Positions 17,989 through 28,164 of a stretch of DNA of 64,000 nucleotides are shown here, in pieces. The stretch spans positions 62,001 through 126,000 of the forward strand of contig CALFBP010000033.1 of assembly GCA_937951625.1 (NCBI GenBank), written 5' to 3'. The notes under the pieces are model-generated. The model was not told the DNA's origin. It worked only from the letters and a program-made list of their open reading frames with translations, and did no database searches. This stretch comes from an uncultured Thermoguttaceae bacterium (GTDB lineage Bacteria; Planctomycetota; Planctomycetia; Pirellulales; Thermoguttaceae). Every line of letters starts with the position of its first letter. Position 1 is the first letter of the stretch. The position numbers were made by a program, and so were the translations under genes.

Positions 17989-19332
17989 ATGGTGAATAGT
18001 GATGAAGCAAGCGCAGCCTCACCTCAAGAACTCTATCGACATGCCAAACGGCTGATTCCCGGCGGCACGCAGCTCCTTTCGAAGCGGCCGGAGATGTTCG
18101 CCCCCGAGCAGTGGCCGCCCTACTACCGCGAGGCCCGAGGCTGCCAGATCATCGGCCTCGACGGCCGCACGTGGTTGGATATGTCGATCATGGGTATTGG
18201 CGCGTGCCTGTTGGGCTACAACGACCCGGACGTGACCGCCGCCGTGGTCCGTCGCGTTCAGACCGGCTCGATGTGTACCTTGAACTGCCCGGAAGAAGTC
18301 GAGTTGGCTCAACTGCTGTTGGCCATCCACCCTTGGGCCGAGAACGTGCGTTACGCTCGAACCGGCGGCGAGGCCATGGCCGTGGCGGTCCGTATTGCCC
18401 GGGCGAGGACGCGGCGCGATCGGGTCGCTTTCTGCGGCTATCACGGCTGGCACGACTGGTACCTGGCCGCCAATCGCCAGCCCCAAGGCCAGACCGATGC
18501 GCTCCAAGGACACCTCTTGCCGGGCCTCGACCCTGGTGGTGTGCCCTCGCAATTGGCCGGAACGGCTATCCCCTTCGCCTACAACGACCTGGACCGCTTG
18601 AAGGCTATCGTTGCCGAGCATGGCCGAGAATTGGCCGCAGTGGTGATGGAGCCAACTCGGGCCGTGGACCCGGCGCCGGGGTTCCTCGAAGGCGTGCGCG
18701 AGCTGTGCGATCGCCACGGCATCGTGCTGGTGTTCGACGAAATCACGGCAGGTTGGCGGCTGTGTTTGGGCGGGGCCCATTTGCGGTACGGCGTCATACC
18801 AGATATCGCTGTGTTCGCGAAGGCGATTAGCAACGGGCACCCAATGGCGGCGATCATCGGCCGGGCCGACGTGATGCAGGCCGCGCAAGAATCGTTCATT
18901 TCCAGCACGTACTGGACTGAGGGGGTGGGCCCAACGGCCGCCTTAGCCACGATCCGCAAGATGCAAGCCATCGACGTTCCCGGCCACGTCGCGGCCATGG
19001 GCCGGCGCTGGCGCGAGGGCCTGGAAGCGCTCGCCCGACGGCATCGGCTCCCGCTGGTCTTCGGCGGTCATCCGGCGATCACCACGCTGCGATTCGATCA
19101 TCCCGATGCCGCGGCCCTGGGCACCTTGCTCACGGCACGGATGCTAGATCGCGGCATCCTGGCCGGCAGCGGCTTCTATGCCTCGCTCGCGCACCAGGCA
19201 GAACATGTGGACTGCTATCTGGCCGCAGCCGAGGATATCTTCCCTGAGTTGGCCGATGCGGCCGCCCAGGGCGACGCCGCCGCGCGGATCGGCGGTCCTG
19301 TGCGACACGCCGGTTTCACCCGCTTGGCATGA
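17989..19332 (+). CDS. Class III PLP-dependent aminotransferase (glutamate-1-semialdehyde aminomutase-like)
   Basis: 447 residues. The N-terminus KRLIPGGTQLLSKRPEMF resembles the IPGG start of glutamate-1-semialdehyde aminomutases and related amino-sugar aminotransferases. PLP-site marks: ARTGGEAMAVAVRIAR for phosphate binding, CGYHGWHDW, VMEPTR, LVFDEITAGWR with the Asp, and the Schiff-base Lys in FAKAISNGHPM. It is probably not HemL itself, because the usual HemL GEVIGGG-type segment is replaced. The substrate is unknown. It begins 27 bp after the sensory fusion, so read-through is possible, but a functional link is not evident. Confidence 0.87.
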   Translation: MVNSDEASAASPQELYRHAKRLIPGGTQLLSKRPEMFAPEQWPPYYREARGCQIIGLDGRTWLDMSIMGIGACLLGYNDPDVTAAVVRRVQTGSMCTLNCPEEVELAQLLLAIHPWAENVRYARTGGEAMAVAVRIARARTRRDRVAFCGYHGWHDWYLAANRQPQGQTDALQGHLLPGLDPGGVPSQLAGTAIPFAYNDLDRLKAIVAEHGRELAAVVMEPTRAVDPAPGFLEGVRELCDRHGIVLVFDEITAGWRLCLGGAHLRYGVIPDIAVFAKAISNGHPMAAIIGRADVMQAAQESFISSTYWTEGVGPTAALATIRKMQAIDVPGHVAAMGRRWREGLEALARRHRLPLVFGGHPAITTLRFDHPDAAALGTLLTARMLDRGILAGSGFYASLAHQAEHVDCYLAAAEDIFPELADAAAQGDAAARIGGPVRHAGFTRLA

Positions 19333-19416
19333 TCGCTGGCTGCCGCGCAATCCGTTGGATCATCGGCCGTGGCCGTTGGACGCGAAGGGGCGAATAGCGG
19401 CGGGTCTCGCGGCCGC

Positions 19417-21087
19417 TCAGGTCGACGGTGGGCTTTCCGGGGGCGCGAGGGCCAGGTCCTCGACTTCCTCTTCGTCGTTGGCAGCAGGCTCTGCCGCGGA
19501 GGGCGGCGGTGGCGGTTCCTCGCTGGTTACCGTGGGAATGTCGTCCGGCAAGAAGAACGAACCCGCCGCGAACACCCCACAGATCACAGCGGCCGCAAAG
19601 GCGAACCAAAGCCACATTGGAGTCCAGTCGTGAACTTGGGCCGCCAGCCAATCGGCACGCTCCACGGAGATTTCGCCGATCTTGGCCGTCTTGAAGTCGC
19701 CCCGGGTGCGGATCGGTTTACGATCGTCGATCTGGGTGAACACGCGGATCAGATCGTCTCGGGAGTACGTGAGGATGCGCCGCTTGACCGCGCCATCGCG
19801 ACCGACTGTTTCATGAATGACTCGGAAGCCCGGGTCCCGGATCGCTTGGAGTTCCTGGAGCCAAATCTGTTCATTGCCGTCGGCGTCTAACTGGTCGACG
19901 ATTTCCTGCCAGTCAGGCAGCGGGGCCCTGGCGAGTGTCTCTTCCGACTGAGTTTGGGCGACGCCTTCCTTCTCGATCACGATCTGCCGGGTCGCCGGGG
20001 CGCTGGCCACGAACGGCGGATAGCCGTCGATAACCTGGCCACTGAGCAGCGAGCCCAGAAACATGCCCACGCCAAGCATCAAAAAGGCGATCAGACTCTG
20101 GGCGCTGGCCCTCAGATCGGCCGGGGCTTTCTTGTCCACGTAAATGTAGGCGCCGACGAACACGAAGACGTAGGCGAACCCGTGCAAAAGCAGCCCCAGC
20201 ACGATGAAGGGAAACGAGAGCGTGGCGAACAACACATAGCGCAGGGCCCAAATCGCCATCCCCACGGCGAGGATTGCCCGCAGCCCGATCGCGCTGATGA
20301 ACCACGGCATGGTGAACATCACGCCCATCTCAATGATTTGGCCCAGTGTTTGCAAGGCGGTGGGGGCGGGCCGGTCGGTCTCCTTGAGCATCAAATTGCA
20401 GCCGGCGAAATAGAAAGCGGCTGGAATGACGATCAAAAAGGCGCAGACGATGAAGAGCAGAAAAGCCGGGTCTTTGAGCAGCGTCACGGCCTTCAGGCCG
20501 AGGATGTCCGAAACTGTCTTGGCCTCGCCCTTGGGCGGCGTGTGAGGCAAGCTCAAGCAATAGGCAGCCAAGAGGAGTTCGACGGCCCCGGCGAGGTAGA
20601 AAATCCCAGGGCTGGTTTCCCCGATGCCGAACCCCACGATCCACCCCGACACCACCCAGCCGATCGACCCGAACAAGGCGATTCGCGGAAACAGATCCGG
20701 ATTGGGGAGGTTGCGGAAGGTGAGCGAATTGGCCAAGGCCAAGGTGGGCATGAAGCACAGGGTATGCACCATCAGGCAAACAAACAGCCACCAGAAACTT
20801 TCCCCTTGAGCCGCGAGGAACAGGCAGAGCCCGCCCACCACATGCAACACGCACAGCACCCGTTCGGTAGCAAACAGCCGGTCGGCGATAGGCCCGACCA
20901 ACAGCGGCGAGATCATTGCGCCCAGGGCCGTGGTCGCCACCAACCAGGCAGCTTGGGCACCGTCGAGAAACGGCCGTCCCCGCACGGCGTATGTGAAGAT
21001 CGGGACCCACCACGTGGCCCAGACGAAAAACTGCATGAACATCATCGCCGAGAGGCGGGTGCGGACAAACCCAGTCTTGAGAAACAT
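19417..21087 (-). CDS. MFS transporter, nucleoside:H+ symporter-like, with an EF-hand-like loop
   Basis: 556 residues with about twelve membrane helices, starting MFLKTGFVRTRLSAMMFMQF, the usual beginning of NupG/XapB-like (Nuc_H_symport) planctomycete carriers. RIALFGSIGWVVSGW and PADLRASAQSL are family stretches. Between the last two helices there is an insertion of about 150 residues. It contains DADGNEQIWLQE, a complete EF-hand loop (Asp1, Asp3, Asn5, Gln7, Ile8, Glu12), and a conserved-looking IRDPGFRVIHETVG segment. The last helix is followed by an acidic, proline-rich tail. Likely located in the cytoplasmic membrane; the substrate is not certain. Confidence 0.85.
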   Translation of the reverse strand: MFLKTGFVRTRLSAMMFMQFFVWATWWVPIFTYAVRGRPFLDGAQAAWLVATTALGAMISPLLVGPIADRLFATERVLCVLHVVGGLCLFLAAQGESFWWLFVCLMVHTLCFMPTLALANSLTFRNLPNPDLFPRIALFGSIGWVVSGWIVGFGIGETSPGIFYLAGAVELLLAAYCLSLPHTPPKGEAKTVSDILGLKAVTLLKDPAFLLFIVCAFLIVIPAAFYFAGCNLMLKETDRPAPTALQTLGQIIEMGVMFTMPWFISAIGLRAILAVGMAIWALRYVLFATLSFPFIVLGLLLHGFAYVFVFVGAYIYVDKKAPADLRASAQSLIAFLMLGVGMFLGSLLSGQVIDGYPPFVASAPATRQIVIEKEGVAQTQSEETLARAPLPDWQEIVDQLDADGNEQIWLQELQAIRDPGFRVIHETVGRDGAVKRRILTYSRDDLIRVFTQIDDRKPIRTRGDFKTAKIGEISVERADWLAAQVHDWTPMWLWFAFAAAVICGVFAAGSFFLPDDIPTVTSEEPPPPPSAAEPAANDEEEVEDLALAPPESPPST

Positions 21088-21430
21088 GGCACTGATCCTT
21101 GCTCGGGCAGGGATATGGAACGAAACGCCTCCCGCTGAGGTCTGGGCAGCGAAAGGGGGTGAGAAACTCCCACTTTAAGTCCTACTTTGCTTCCACGATC
21201 TCAGCCACCACCGCTTCCATCGCCTCGGCCTCAATTCAACAACTTTGGGGGCTCAAAAGTGGCAAATCCGATATAAACGCTCCGCCTCGCCGATGGTGTT
21301 GGGCGCAGGCTTTCGGGCCAGCGTCGAAGCGAACACCCCCCTGTTGCCACCGCGGTTTGGCGGGGGGGCCGACACGATGTTGATCTTGCGGGCCGGCTCG
21401 GCCGCAGGGCTGTTCTCTTTCGGGGTTGCG
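21088..21430. other. Intergenic region, 343 bases
   Basis: No supported coding sequence. It separates two minus-strand genes, so it should hold the promoter of the MFS gene and the 3' end of the LuxR-type regulator transcript. No motif recognised. Confidence 0.35.
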
Positions 21431-22075
21431 CTACTTGGTGCGCCCCAGGCTGGGCGTTTGCGCGACCAGCGAAAGGCGGGTCAGTTCGGCCAGCGAACGC
21501 ACTCGCATCTTTTGGCGAATCTTGGCCCGGCGGACCTCGATCGCCCGCACACTTCGGCCCAACGCGGTGGCCACCTCTTGATTCGTCTTGCCGTCGATCA
21601 GCATTTCCAGGACTTGAAGCTCGCCGGCGGTGAGGCGGCTGAGGCGTTTTCGGGCCCGAGCGACTTCGGCCTGGCGGCGGCCATGTTCCGCGTCCCAGGC
21701 GATAGCGCCCCGCAAGGCATCGGCCAAGATCTCCTCGTCGCACGGTTTCTGGAGGTAATTCAGGGCCCCAGCCTGCATGGCCTCGACTACCCGGGGCACA
21801 TCCCCCCGAACCGAAGCCACGATCACCGGCAAGTAAATGTTGCCTGCGGCCAACCTTCCGAACCACTGGGCCAGCGTCCAAGGGGACTCCTCTGGGGCGA
21901 TGACGAGGCAGCCACGAGAATCGCAATTTACGACGCGGAGGAAATCTTCGCCTGATTGAAACCACTCCGCGTGAACCTCCAAGCCGCCCACCACCTTCCT
22001 GAGGGTTAAGGCGAATCCCGGATCGCGGTCAACGACGAAAACACTCGGCTCCTCGCGCCAAGGCATCACGTCCAT
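21431..22075 (-). CDS. FixJ/NarL-type response regulator with a non-phosphorylatable receiver
   Basis: 214 residues from the ATG at 22075, which has a good GGGAGGT site upstream. A receiver fold (SVFVVDRDPGFALTLRKVV at the start, conserved Lys in LNYLQKPCD) is followed by a GerE/LuxR helix-turn-helix (LTAGELQVLEMLIDGKTNQEVA, RSVRAIEVRRAKIRQK). It resembles FixJ, but the beta3 strand reads CLVIAPEESP where FixJ has CLVLDxRMP, so the phospho-acceptor Asp is Ala. It probably binds DNA independently of phosphorylation or senses another cue. No kinase is adjacent in the same operon. Confidence 0.87.
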   Translation of the reverse strand: MDVMPWREEPSVFVVDRDPGFALTLRKVVGGLEVHAEWFQSGEDFLRVVNCDSRGCLVIAPEESPWTLAQWFGRLAAGNIYLPVIVASVRGDVPRVVEAMQAGALNYLQKPCDEEILADALRGAIAWDAEHGRRQAEVARARKRLSRLTAGELQVLEMLIDGKTNQEVATALGRSVRAIEVRRAKIRQKMRVRSLAELTRLSLVAQTPSLGRTK

Positions 22076-22331
22076 GACAATACCTCCCAAGGCACGATTT
22101 CCCAAGAGTTTACCTGCCGCACGCCAATGCCGCAAGCAAATGTTCCAAAGGCGCGATGAGGCGAGTTTTGCCGTTCGGCAAGTTGAGTTGACAGGCGGTC
22201 GCTCGGGGCTAAAATAATAGGTTTTCCCGCTTCAAATCCCTCACAAGAGGCGGTATTCAGGGCCGAGGTGAGCGCCGCGGCCCAAGATCGAACACCATGG
22301 TGCATCCGTTGGCCAGCATGGGAGACGCCTG

Positions 22332-23210
22332 TTGGAAGAAGCGATTGCCAAAGCCGATGTTCTGATCGAAGCCCTCCGCTGGATTCGCGAGTTCCGGGGC
22401 AAGATCACGGTGATCAAACTCGGGGGCAGCGTGATGGAGGATTCCCGCTCCATGACGCACCTCCTTTTGGACATCGTGTTCATGGAGACGGTGGGCATGC
22501 GTCCGGTGCTCGTCCACGGCGGCGGGGCGGCGGTGAGTCGGGCCATGGCGGCCGCGGGCCTGGAGCCTCGGTTCGTCCAGGGCCGCCGCTACACCGACGC
22601 GGCCACCTTGGAAATCGTCGAGCGCGTGCTGGCCTATGAAATCAATGAATCGCTGGCCGCCCAGATCCAGACACTCGGCGGCCAGGCCCGGCCCCTCAAT
22701 TTCCGCACCCAGAACCTGTTGTTTGGCGAACCGATCCAGCTCAACGGCAAAGACGGCAGCCCGATCGACTTGGGCTTTGTGGGCCGCGTGACCCACGTCG
22801 ATCGCGACACGATCATCGACTTGTGCAACCAGGGCATCGTGCCTGTCATCCCCTCGATGTGTCTGGACAAGCATGGCCAGAAGCTCAACGTCAACGCCGA
22901 TACGGCGGCGACCGCCGTGGCGCAAGCCGTCGACGCGGAGAAACTTGTGTTCTTAAGCGACGTCAATGGTGTTCGCCGCGACAAGAACGACCCCAATTCG
23001 CTGGTTCATTCCCTCACGGCCGAAGAAGCCCAAGCCATGATCGACCACGGCCAAGTGGACGCCGGTATGATTCCCAAGCTCCAGGCTTGCCTCGAAACGC
23101 TTGCCAAGGGCGTGCGCAAGATCCACATCATCGATGGACGTTTGCGGCATTCCTTGTTGTTGGAGGTTTACACGAGCCGCGGGGTCGGAACGGAGATCGT
23201 GAGGCAGTAA
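22332..23210 (+). CDS. argB: Acetylglutamate kinase
   Basis: 292 residues with a TTG start at 22332, preceded by GGGAGA at a 6-base spacing; no in-frame ATG fits. Family motifs: VIKLGGSVM with the phosphate-binding Lys and Gly pair, [24 protein letters not shown] for the acetylglutamate site, [23 protein letters not shown] and [13 protein letters not shown]. Second step of arginine synthesis, phosphorylating N-acetylglutamate in the cytoplasm. RFVQG replaces the more usual fv.GlRvTd. It starts the argB-argD-argF cluster. The N-terminus has no obvious arginine-inhibition extension, though regulation cannot be judged from sequence alone. Confidence 0.97.
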   Translation: MEEAIAKADVLIEALRWIREFRGKITVIKLGGSVMEDSRSMTHLLLDIVFMETVGMRPVLVHGGGAAVSRAMAAAGLEPRFVQGRRYTDAATLEIVERVLAYEINESLAAQIQTLGGQARPLNFRTQNLLFGEPIQLNGKDGSPIDLGFVGRVTHVDRDTIIDLCNQGIVPVIPSMCLDKHGQKLNVNADTAATAVAQAVDAEKLVFLSDVNGVRRDKNDPNSLVHSLTAEEAQAMIDHGQVDAGMIPKLQACLETLAKGVRKIHIIDGRLRHSLLLEVYTSRGVGTEIVRQ

Positions 23211-23237
23211 AGGACTCTCGGATCGAGGAGCGGCTGC

Positions 23238-24440
23238 ATGATGTTGGAGCAACGGCTCAGCTCGGCCGAAATCATCGAGCGATTCCAGAAGTACGTCATT
23301 CCGAACTACAACCGGTTCCCCGTGGTCATCGTCCGCGGCGAAGGTTCTTACGTTTGGGACAGCGAGGGGAACCGCTATCTCGATTTCTTTCCGGGCTGGG
23401 GTTGCAATTTGCTGGGCCATTGCCCGCCCCCGGTGGTCGAGGCCGTGCGCGAGCAGTTAGGGCAACTGATCCACGTGCCGAACACGTGGTACACCGAACC
23501 GCAAGGCCGCTGGGCCCAAGCCCTCAGCGAGCGGAGCTTCGGCGGCCAAGCCTTCTTCTGCAACTCCGGCACGGAGGCCAACGAGGCGGCGATCAAGCTG
23601 GTCCGCCTCCACGCTGCCCGACCACGCTACAAAATCATTACCTTCGAGGGCGGGTTCCATGGGCGCACGCTGGGGTCCACCTCGGCCACGGCGCAACCGA
23701 AGTATCACGAGGGCCTCGGGCCGCTGATGGCCGGTTTCGTTTATGCCCCGTTCGGCGACCTGGACGCGGTCGCCCGGCTGATCGACGCCGAGACCGCGGC
23801 GATCATGATCGAGCCGATCCAGGGCGAGGGCGGCGTCCGCATCCCGCCCGAGGGCTTCCTCGCTGGCCTGCGCAAGCTCGCCGATGAGCACGGGCTGCTG
23901 TTGGTGTTCGACGAAGTGCAGACCGGATGCGGTCGGACAGGCCATTGGTTCGGCTACCAGTATTTCGGTGTCACGCCCGACGTGATGACGCTCTCCAAAG
24001 CGATTTGCGGAGGGCTGGCGGGAGGGGCCATGCTGGTTCGGCCCGAGATCGCACCGAGTCTCCGTCCTGGCATGCACGCCTGTACCTTCGGCGGCAATCC
24101 TATCGCCGCCGTCGCCGGTCTGGCGGCCATCGACATGATCGAAAAGGAAAATCTGCTGGAAAACGCCCGGCGGATCGGTGACCTCTTCCGCCAGCGGCTC
24201 GACGAACTGAAGGCGCAATGTCCCATCATCCGCGACGTGCGCGTGGCCGGCGTGATGATCGGCATCGAACTGGCGATCGACGGCGCCCCGATCGTCCGCG
24301 CGTGTATGGAGCGGCGGTTGCTGGTCAATTGCACCCATGGCACGGTCATCCGCCTGCTCCCAGCGATGAACCTTAGCGAAGAGCAGGTCCATCAAGGTTG
24401 CGATATCCTGGCCGAGGTCTTCAAGAGCCAAACCGGCTAG
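23238..24440 (+). CDS. argD: Acetylornithine aminotransferase
   Basis: 400 residues, ATG at 23238 with a GAGGAG site; 27 bp after argB. Class III fold: [26 protein letters not shown] for the PLP phosphate, [34 protein letters not shown], and the Schiff-base Lys in [10 protein letters not shown]. Together with its neighbours this identifies the acetylornithine enzyme (step 4 of arginine synthesis), and it may also act on succinyl-diaminopimelate. argC and argJ are not in the window, so the pathway is split across loci. Confidence 0.96.
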   Translation: MMLEQRLSSAEIIERFQKYVIPNYNRFPVVIVRGEGSYVWDSEGNRYLDFFPGWGCNLLGHCPPPVVEAVREQLGQLIHVPNTWYTEPQGRWAQALSERSFGGQAFFCNSGTEANEAAIKLVRLHAARPRYKIITFEGGFHGRTLGSTSATAQPKYHEGLGPLMAGFVYAPFGDLDAVARLIDAETAAIMIEPIQGEGGVRIPPEGFLAGLRKLADEHGLLLVFDEVQTGCGRTGHWFGYQYFGVTPDVMTLSKAICGGLAGGAMLVRPEIAPSLRPGMHACTFGGNPIAAVAGLAAIDMIEKENLLENARRIGDLFRQRLDELKAQCPIIRDVRVAGVMIGIELAIDGAPIVRACMERRLLVNCTHGTVIRLLPAMNLSEEQVHQGCDILAEVFKSQTG

Positions 24441-24529
24441 CCCGCCGACTGGCGATCCTTTTCCCCGCGTGGTTCGAGTGCAAAAACCGGAGTCGATTTC
24501 TTGACGGCGACAAACCTCACGAGGTTGCA

Positions 24530-25447
24530 ATGCGACACTTGCTTGCCATGGCCGACCTGACCGCGGCCGAAATCGAGCGGATTTTTTCGATTTCCGAGGA
24601 CCTCAAGGCCAAGTACCAGCAAGGAATCCGCGAGCCGCTCCTCCCTGGCCGCGTGATGGCCATGTTGTTCGAGAAGCAATCCCTCCGTACTCGGGTGAGC
24701 TTCGAGGTGGCCATGGCCCATCTCGGTGGATCGGCGATCTTCTTGGGCGACGAGGCGGGCTTCGGCTCGCGGGAAAGCCTGGCCGATTTCGCCCGAGTGC
24801 TCAGCGAATACGTGGATGTGGTCGTGGTTCGGGCCAAAAGCCATGAAACCGTGGAGGCCTTCGCCTCTTACGCCTCCTGCACCGTGATCAACGGCCTGAC
24901 CGACTACAGCCATCCCTGCCAAGCCATGGCCGATCTGTTCACCCTCCGCGAATTGTTTGGCAACCTCAAGGGCCGCACGTTTGCTTGGGTGGGGGACGGA
25001 AACAACGTGGCCCGTAGTCTGGCGGTCGGCTGCGGCCGATTGGGCATGCGTTTCGCCATGGCCACGCCGGAGGGATACCGCTTCGACCAGGCGTTTCTCG
25101 ACTTGCTCGCCCGCGAGGTTCCCCAACTCGATCTTTTCGTCACTTCCGATCCCGCGGAGGCGGTGCGAGGGGCCATCGCGGTCTACACCGATGTGTGGGC
25201 CAGCATGGGTCAGGAGGCGGAACGGGATCGTCGCCGCCGCGACTTCGCCAAGTATCAAGTCAACGCGGAGCTCATGGCGCACCTTCAAAAAGGCGCGGTC
25301 TTCATGCACTGCCTGCCCGCGCGACGCGGCGAGGAAGTCACCGACGAAGTCATCGACGGCCCTCAAAGCGTCGTGGTGCAGCAGGCCGCCAACCGCCTCC
25401 ACGTGCAAAAAGGGATCCTTGCCTGGCTTCTAGGCGCTAAGGCCTGA
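24530..25447 (+). CDS. argF: Ornithine carbamoyltransferase
   Basis: 305 residues from the ATG at 24530. Carbamoyl-phosphate motif FEKQSLRTRVSFE (the usual STRTR has Leu in place of Thr), DYSHPCQAMADL for HPxQ, FAWVGDGNNVARSL, TDVWASMGQE for the SMG loop, and HCLPARRGEEV with the ornithine-site Cys. Converts ornithine and carbamoyl phosphate to citrulline. It starts 89 bp after argD on the same strand. Its stop is only 17 bp from the convergent subtilase gene. Confidence 0.96.
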   Translation: MRHLLAMADLTAAEIERIFSISEDLKAKYQQGIREPLLPGRVMAMLFEKQSLRTRVSFEVAMAHLGGSAIFLGDEAGFGSRESLADFARVLSEYVDVVVVRAKSHETVEAFASYASCTVINGLTDYSHPCQAMADLFTLRELFGNLKGRTFAWVGDGNNVARSLAVGCGRLGMRFAMATPEGYRFDQAFLDLLAREVPQLDLFVTSDPAEAVRGAIAVYTDVWASMGQEAERDRRRRDFAKYQVNAELMAHLQKGAVFMHCLPARRGEEVTDEVIDGPQSVVVQQAANRLHVQKGILAWLLGAKA

Positions 25448-25464
25448 TCGCGTTTTTCGCGGCA

Positions 25465-28164
25465 TCAGGGAAACTCGCGAGCCGACGCCATTGCCCGGCG
25501 CCGGACCAGACCCTCGAAAAATTCCTCCCAGTCCCAAGGTGAGCCCAAGCCTCGGTCCTTGTCAAAGCTCGTTTTGGGAGGATCCGCCAGCCGAAACGAC
25601 CCGCCAACGTTCCCTTCGCGGAATGAGAAACCCCAGGCAGCGCCAAGGGAGTGGCTCTTCTGGGGAGATGGGGTATCGGTGGGGAGGTTGGCCGAAAACC
25701 AAGTCCTGGGGGGCGGCTCCAGGCCGTCGACCGCCTCGTTTCGATGCAAAGGCGGTGCAGAAGCGGTGGCGCGGAGGCCCGAGGGCGACGGGGCTGCCAA
25801 AGCGAATGCGGCGTCCACGGCCCGAGGCGACAACGCTTTGGCGGCAATCGCGACCTGCCCGTCGGAGAAGGCGATTCCACTAACGATCAGCGACCAGGAG
25901 TTCAATCGGCCCGTGTCGTTGGAGTAGCCGTCGTAGACAATCAGCGTCCAGTCGCCCCGGGCGTTCTTGCCGTCGAAGGCGGTCAGCGGCTGTTCGGGCC
26001 GGTAGGAGCCTGAGAACGGCGCGGCGCCTTTGCGGATGGGGATCGAGGCCTCGTCGTTGAGCGTCGTGTTCCTGAAGTGGTCGCCCGATCCGCCGCGGTT
26101 CGACACCAAGCTGATTTGCGTCCCATCCGGACCGAGCAGGTAGATCAACAGATCGGCGTCGTAGGAATGGCTGATGTTCAGCTTGACGTTCACATCAGTC
26201 ACCAGGATGTCGTTGGGAACGTGAAGGGTCGAGCTGGCGGTCTCAAAGTCGCGGATGGGGGCGGGCGTTGCGTTGGTGAAGGTGTACGTGGACGGCTTGG
26301 TCACGCGGAACACGACGCGGTAACCGTCGTCCGACTCGCCCGGCACACCATTGCCGTTCTGATCCATCAGGTTGCCGGACGCGTCGGCCACGTAGGGGCC
26401 GAGATCGAAGCGATAGGTTCCCGCCGCGGTCTGAGCGGCGAAGCTGACGTCGAACTGCGTGTTGTTCGAGCCGGGCACGGCTTTGACTTGCTTGACGGCC
26501 AGTCCACCTTTGGGACCGTTGAACCGAGTAATGTCGGCCGTGGTGAACGTGGCCGGGTTGATCGGCTCGCTGAACGTCACGCGCACGCTGGAAACGGAAG
26601 TCGCGCCGTTGGGCATGGCGCTGACGACATGCGGACCAACCATGTCGAGCTGCAAGTCGCCTAGCGCCTTGGCGGCGTTGAGCCGTCCGCCCGTAGCTAC
26701 TTTGCCAGCGAGCGAGTCCAGCCGGTCCACGCCCGCCTTGATCCGCGCGATGACCTGGCGGTAGGTCAATCGCGGCTGGGCGCTCCAGACCAAGGCCACG
26801 GTCCCGGACACGTGCGGAGCGGCCATGGAGGTGCCGCTGTAGGTCGCGTAGGTTTCGTTGGGCGTGGTGCTGAAAATTCCCATCCCCGGCGCGCCCAAAT
26901 CCACCGAGGCGACTCCATAGTTGGAAAAGCTTGCCAACTGGTCGAAACGATCCGTGGCAGCGACGGCGATCACGTTGTCGTGGCCGAAGCTGGCCGGATA
27001 GAAGGGCTGGGTGTCGTTGTTTCCGGCATTGTTTCCGGCCGCCGCCACAAAAATATGGCCAGCCGACTGGGCGCTGCCGATCGCCCCGGCGAGGGCCGAG
27101 GAATAGCCGCCGCCCCAGCTATTGTTGCTGATCTTCACGCCCTTGCTGAGCGCGTACTGGAGGGCCTCGACCGCACCGCTGGTGTAACCGCTGCCAAAAT
27201 GGTCGAGAAACTTGAGCGGCAAAAGCGACGCCTTCCAAACAACGCCGGCCACACCCAGGCCGTTGTCACCCATCGCCCCGATCGTCCCGGCCACGTGGGT
27301 GCCGTGTCCGTGGTCGTCGATCGGGTCGTTATCGCCATTGATGAAATCCCAGCCGATCAGGTCGTCGATTTTCCCATTGCCGTCGTCGTCGCGGCCATTC
27401 GCCCAGCGGGGATCGTGAAGCACGTCGTATCCGTCGATGCGGCCGTTGGCGTTGGCGTCGAGGACCTTGCCGGCGTTGGCCGGGCTGTTCAGGTCCCAAA
27501 ACGTGTACCAGCCATCGCCGTCGGCATCGACCAGATCGAGACCAACCGGGACCTCTTCTTGATTCAACCAGATGTTTTTATAGAGGTCGGGATGCGTGTA
27601 ATCGATGCCGGTATCGATCACCGCCACAGCGGTGCGGGGGTTGCCCGTCTGAATCTCCCATGCTTCGGGGGCGTCGATGTCGGCGTCGAAACGTCCGCCG
27701 GATTGGCCCGTATTGTGCATGGCCCACAAACTTCCAACCAGCGGATCGTTCGGAACATAGCCGATCGAGACCGGCTGATCGACTTCGACAGATTGCACTT
27801 GCGGGTCGGCTCGCCAAGCGGCCAGGGACTCAATCGCCTGCGCCCAGCTTTCCAAACGTAAGGTCCGATATTCGCCCGACCGCAGCGTCAGCAACAGTTG
27901 AGGCGTCAAGGCGGCGTCCAGCAGGACCCGCTCTTCCAGCATCTCCACTCGTAGCGAGATTGATGCCCGCTGCCTCGTCCGGCTTCGCCCGAGCGTTCGG
28001 CCTGAACCGCGGGCCATTCCGATCTCCCTCGCCATGGCAAAACTGCTTCTCGGCTGATCGCGTTGCGCCGCGGAAGACGACCTGGATCGTGATCGACCCG
28101 ACGACGTAACGCCTTGGGGAACGCGAGGTGGGGCCGTTTGCGTGACGCCCCCGCCCCTAATCAT
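25465..28164 (-). CDS. Secreted subtilisin-like serine protease (S8) with P-domain
   Basis: 899 residues from the ATG at 28164; an ATG at 28035 (MAREIGMARG) is an alternative that would put the LEPR-XLL-like segment SLRVEMLEERVLLDA about 33 residues in, as usual for planctomycete exported proteins. The catalytic triad is Asp in AVIDTGIDYTHPD (about 183), His in DHGHGTHVAGT (about 285) and Ser in SGTSMAAPHVSG (about 443). Between Asp and His there is an insert with two acidic calcium-type loops (DADGDGWYTFWD, DANANGRIDGYD). Then come a Big-type domain and a proprotein-convertase P-domain (about 620-745). The last 130 residues are low complexity. Probably an extracellular or surface protease. 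Confidence 0.93.
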   Translation of the reverse strand: MIRGGGVTQTAPPRVPQGVTSSGRSRSRSSSAAQRDQPRSSFAMAREIGMARGSGRTLGRSRTRQRASISLRVEMLEERVLLDAALTPQLLLTLRSGEYRTLRLESWAQAIESLAAWRADPQVQSVEVDQPVSIGYVPNDPLVGSLWAMHNTGQSGGRFDADIDAPEAWEIQTGNPRTAVAVIDTGIDYTHPDLYKNIWLNQEEVPVGLDLVDADGDGWYTFWDLNSPANAGKVLDANANGRIDGYDVLHDPRWANGRDDDGNGKIDDLIGWDFINGDNDPIDDHGHGTHVAGTIGAMGDNGLGVAGVVWKASLLPLKFLDHFGSGYTSGAVEALQYALSKGVKISNNSWGGGYSSALAGAIGSAQSAGHIFVAAAGNNAGNNDTQPFYPASFGHDNVIAVAATDRFDQLASFSNYGVASVDLGAPGMGIFSTTPNETYATYSGTSMAAPHVSGTVALVWSAQPRLTYRQVIARIKAGVDRLDSLAGKVATGGRLNAAKALGDLQLDMVGPHVVSAMPNGATSVSSVRVTFSEPINPATFTTADITRFNGPKGGLAVKQVKAVPGSNNTQFDVSFAAQTAAGTYRFDLGPYVADASGNLMDQNGNGVPGESDDGYRVVFRVTKPSTYTFTNATPAPIRDFETASSTLHVPNDILVTDVNVKLNISHSYDADLLIYLLGPDGTQISLVSNRGGSGDHFRNTTLNDEASIPIRKGAAPFSGSYRPEQPLTAFDGKNARGDWTLIVYDGYSNDTGRLNSWSLIVSGIAFSDGQVAIAAKALSPRAVDAAFALAAPSPSGLRATASAPPLHRNEAVDGLEPPPRTWFSANLPTDTPSPQKSHSLGAAWGFSFREGNVGGSFRLADPPKTSFDKDRGLGSPWDWEEFFEGLVRRRAMASAREFP

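Noticed and set aside
19954-21138. 394-residue plus-strand open frame
   Set aside because: Antisense of the MFS carrier; composition rich in His, Gly, Gln and Arg with no domain.
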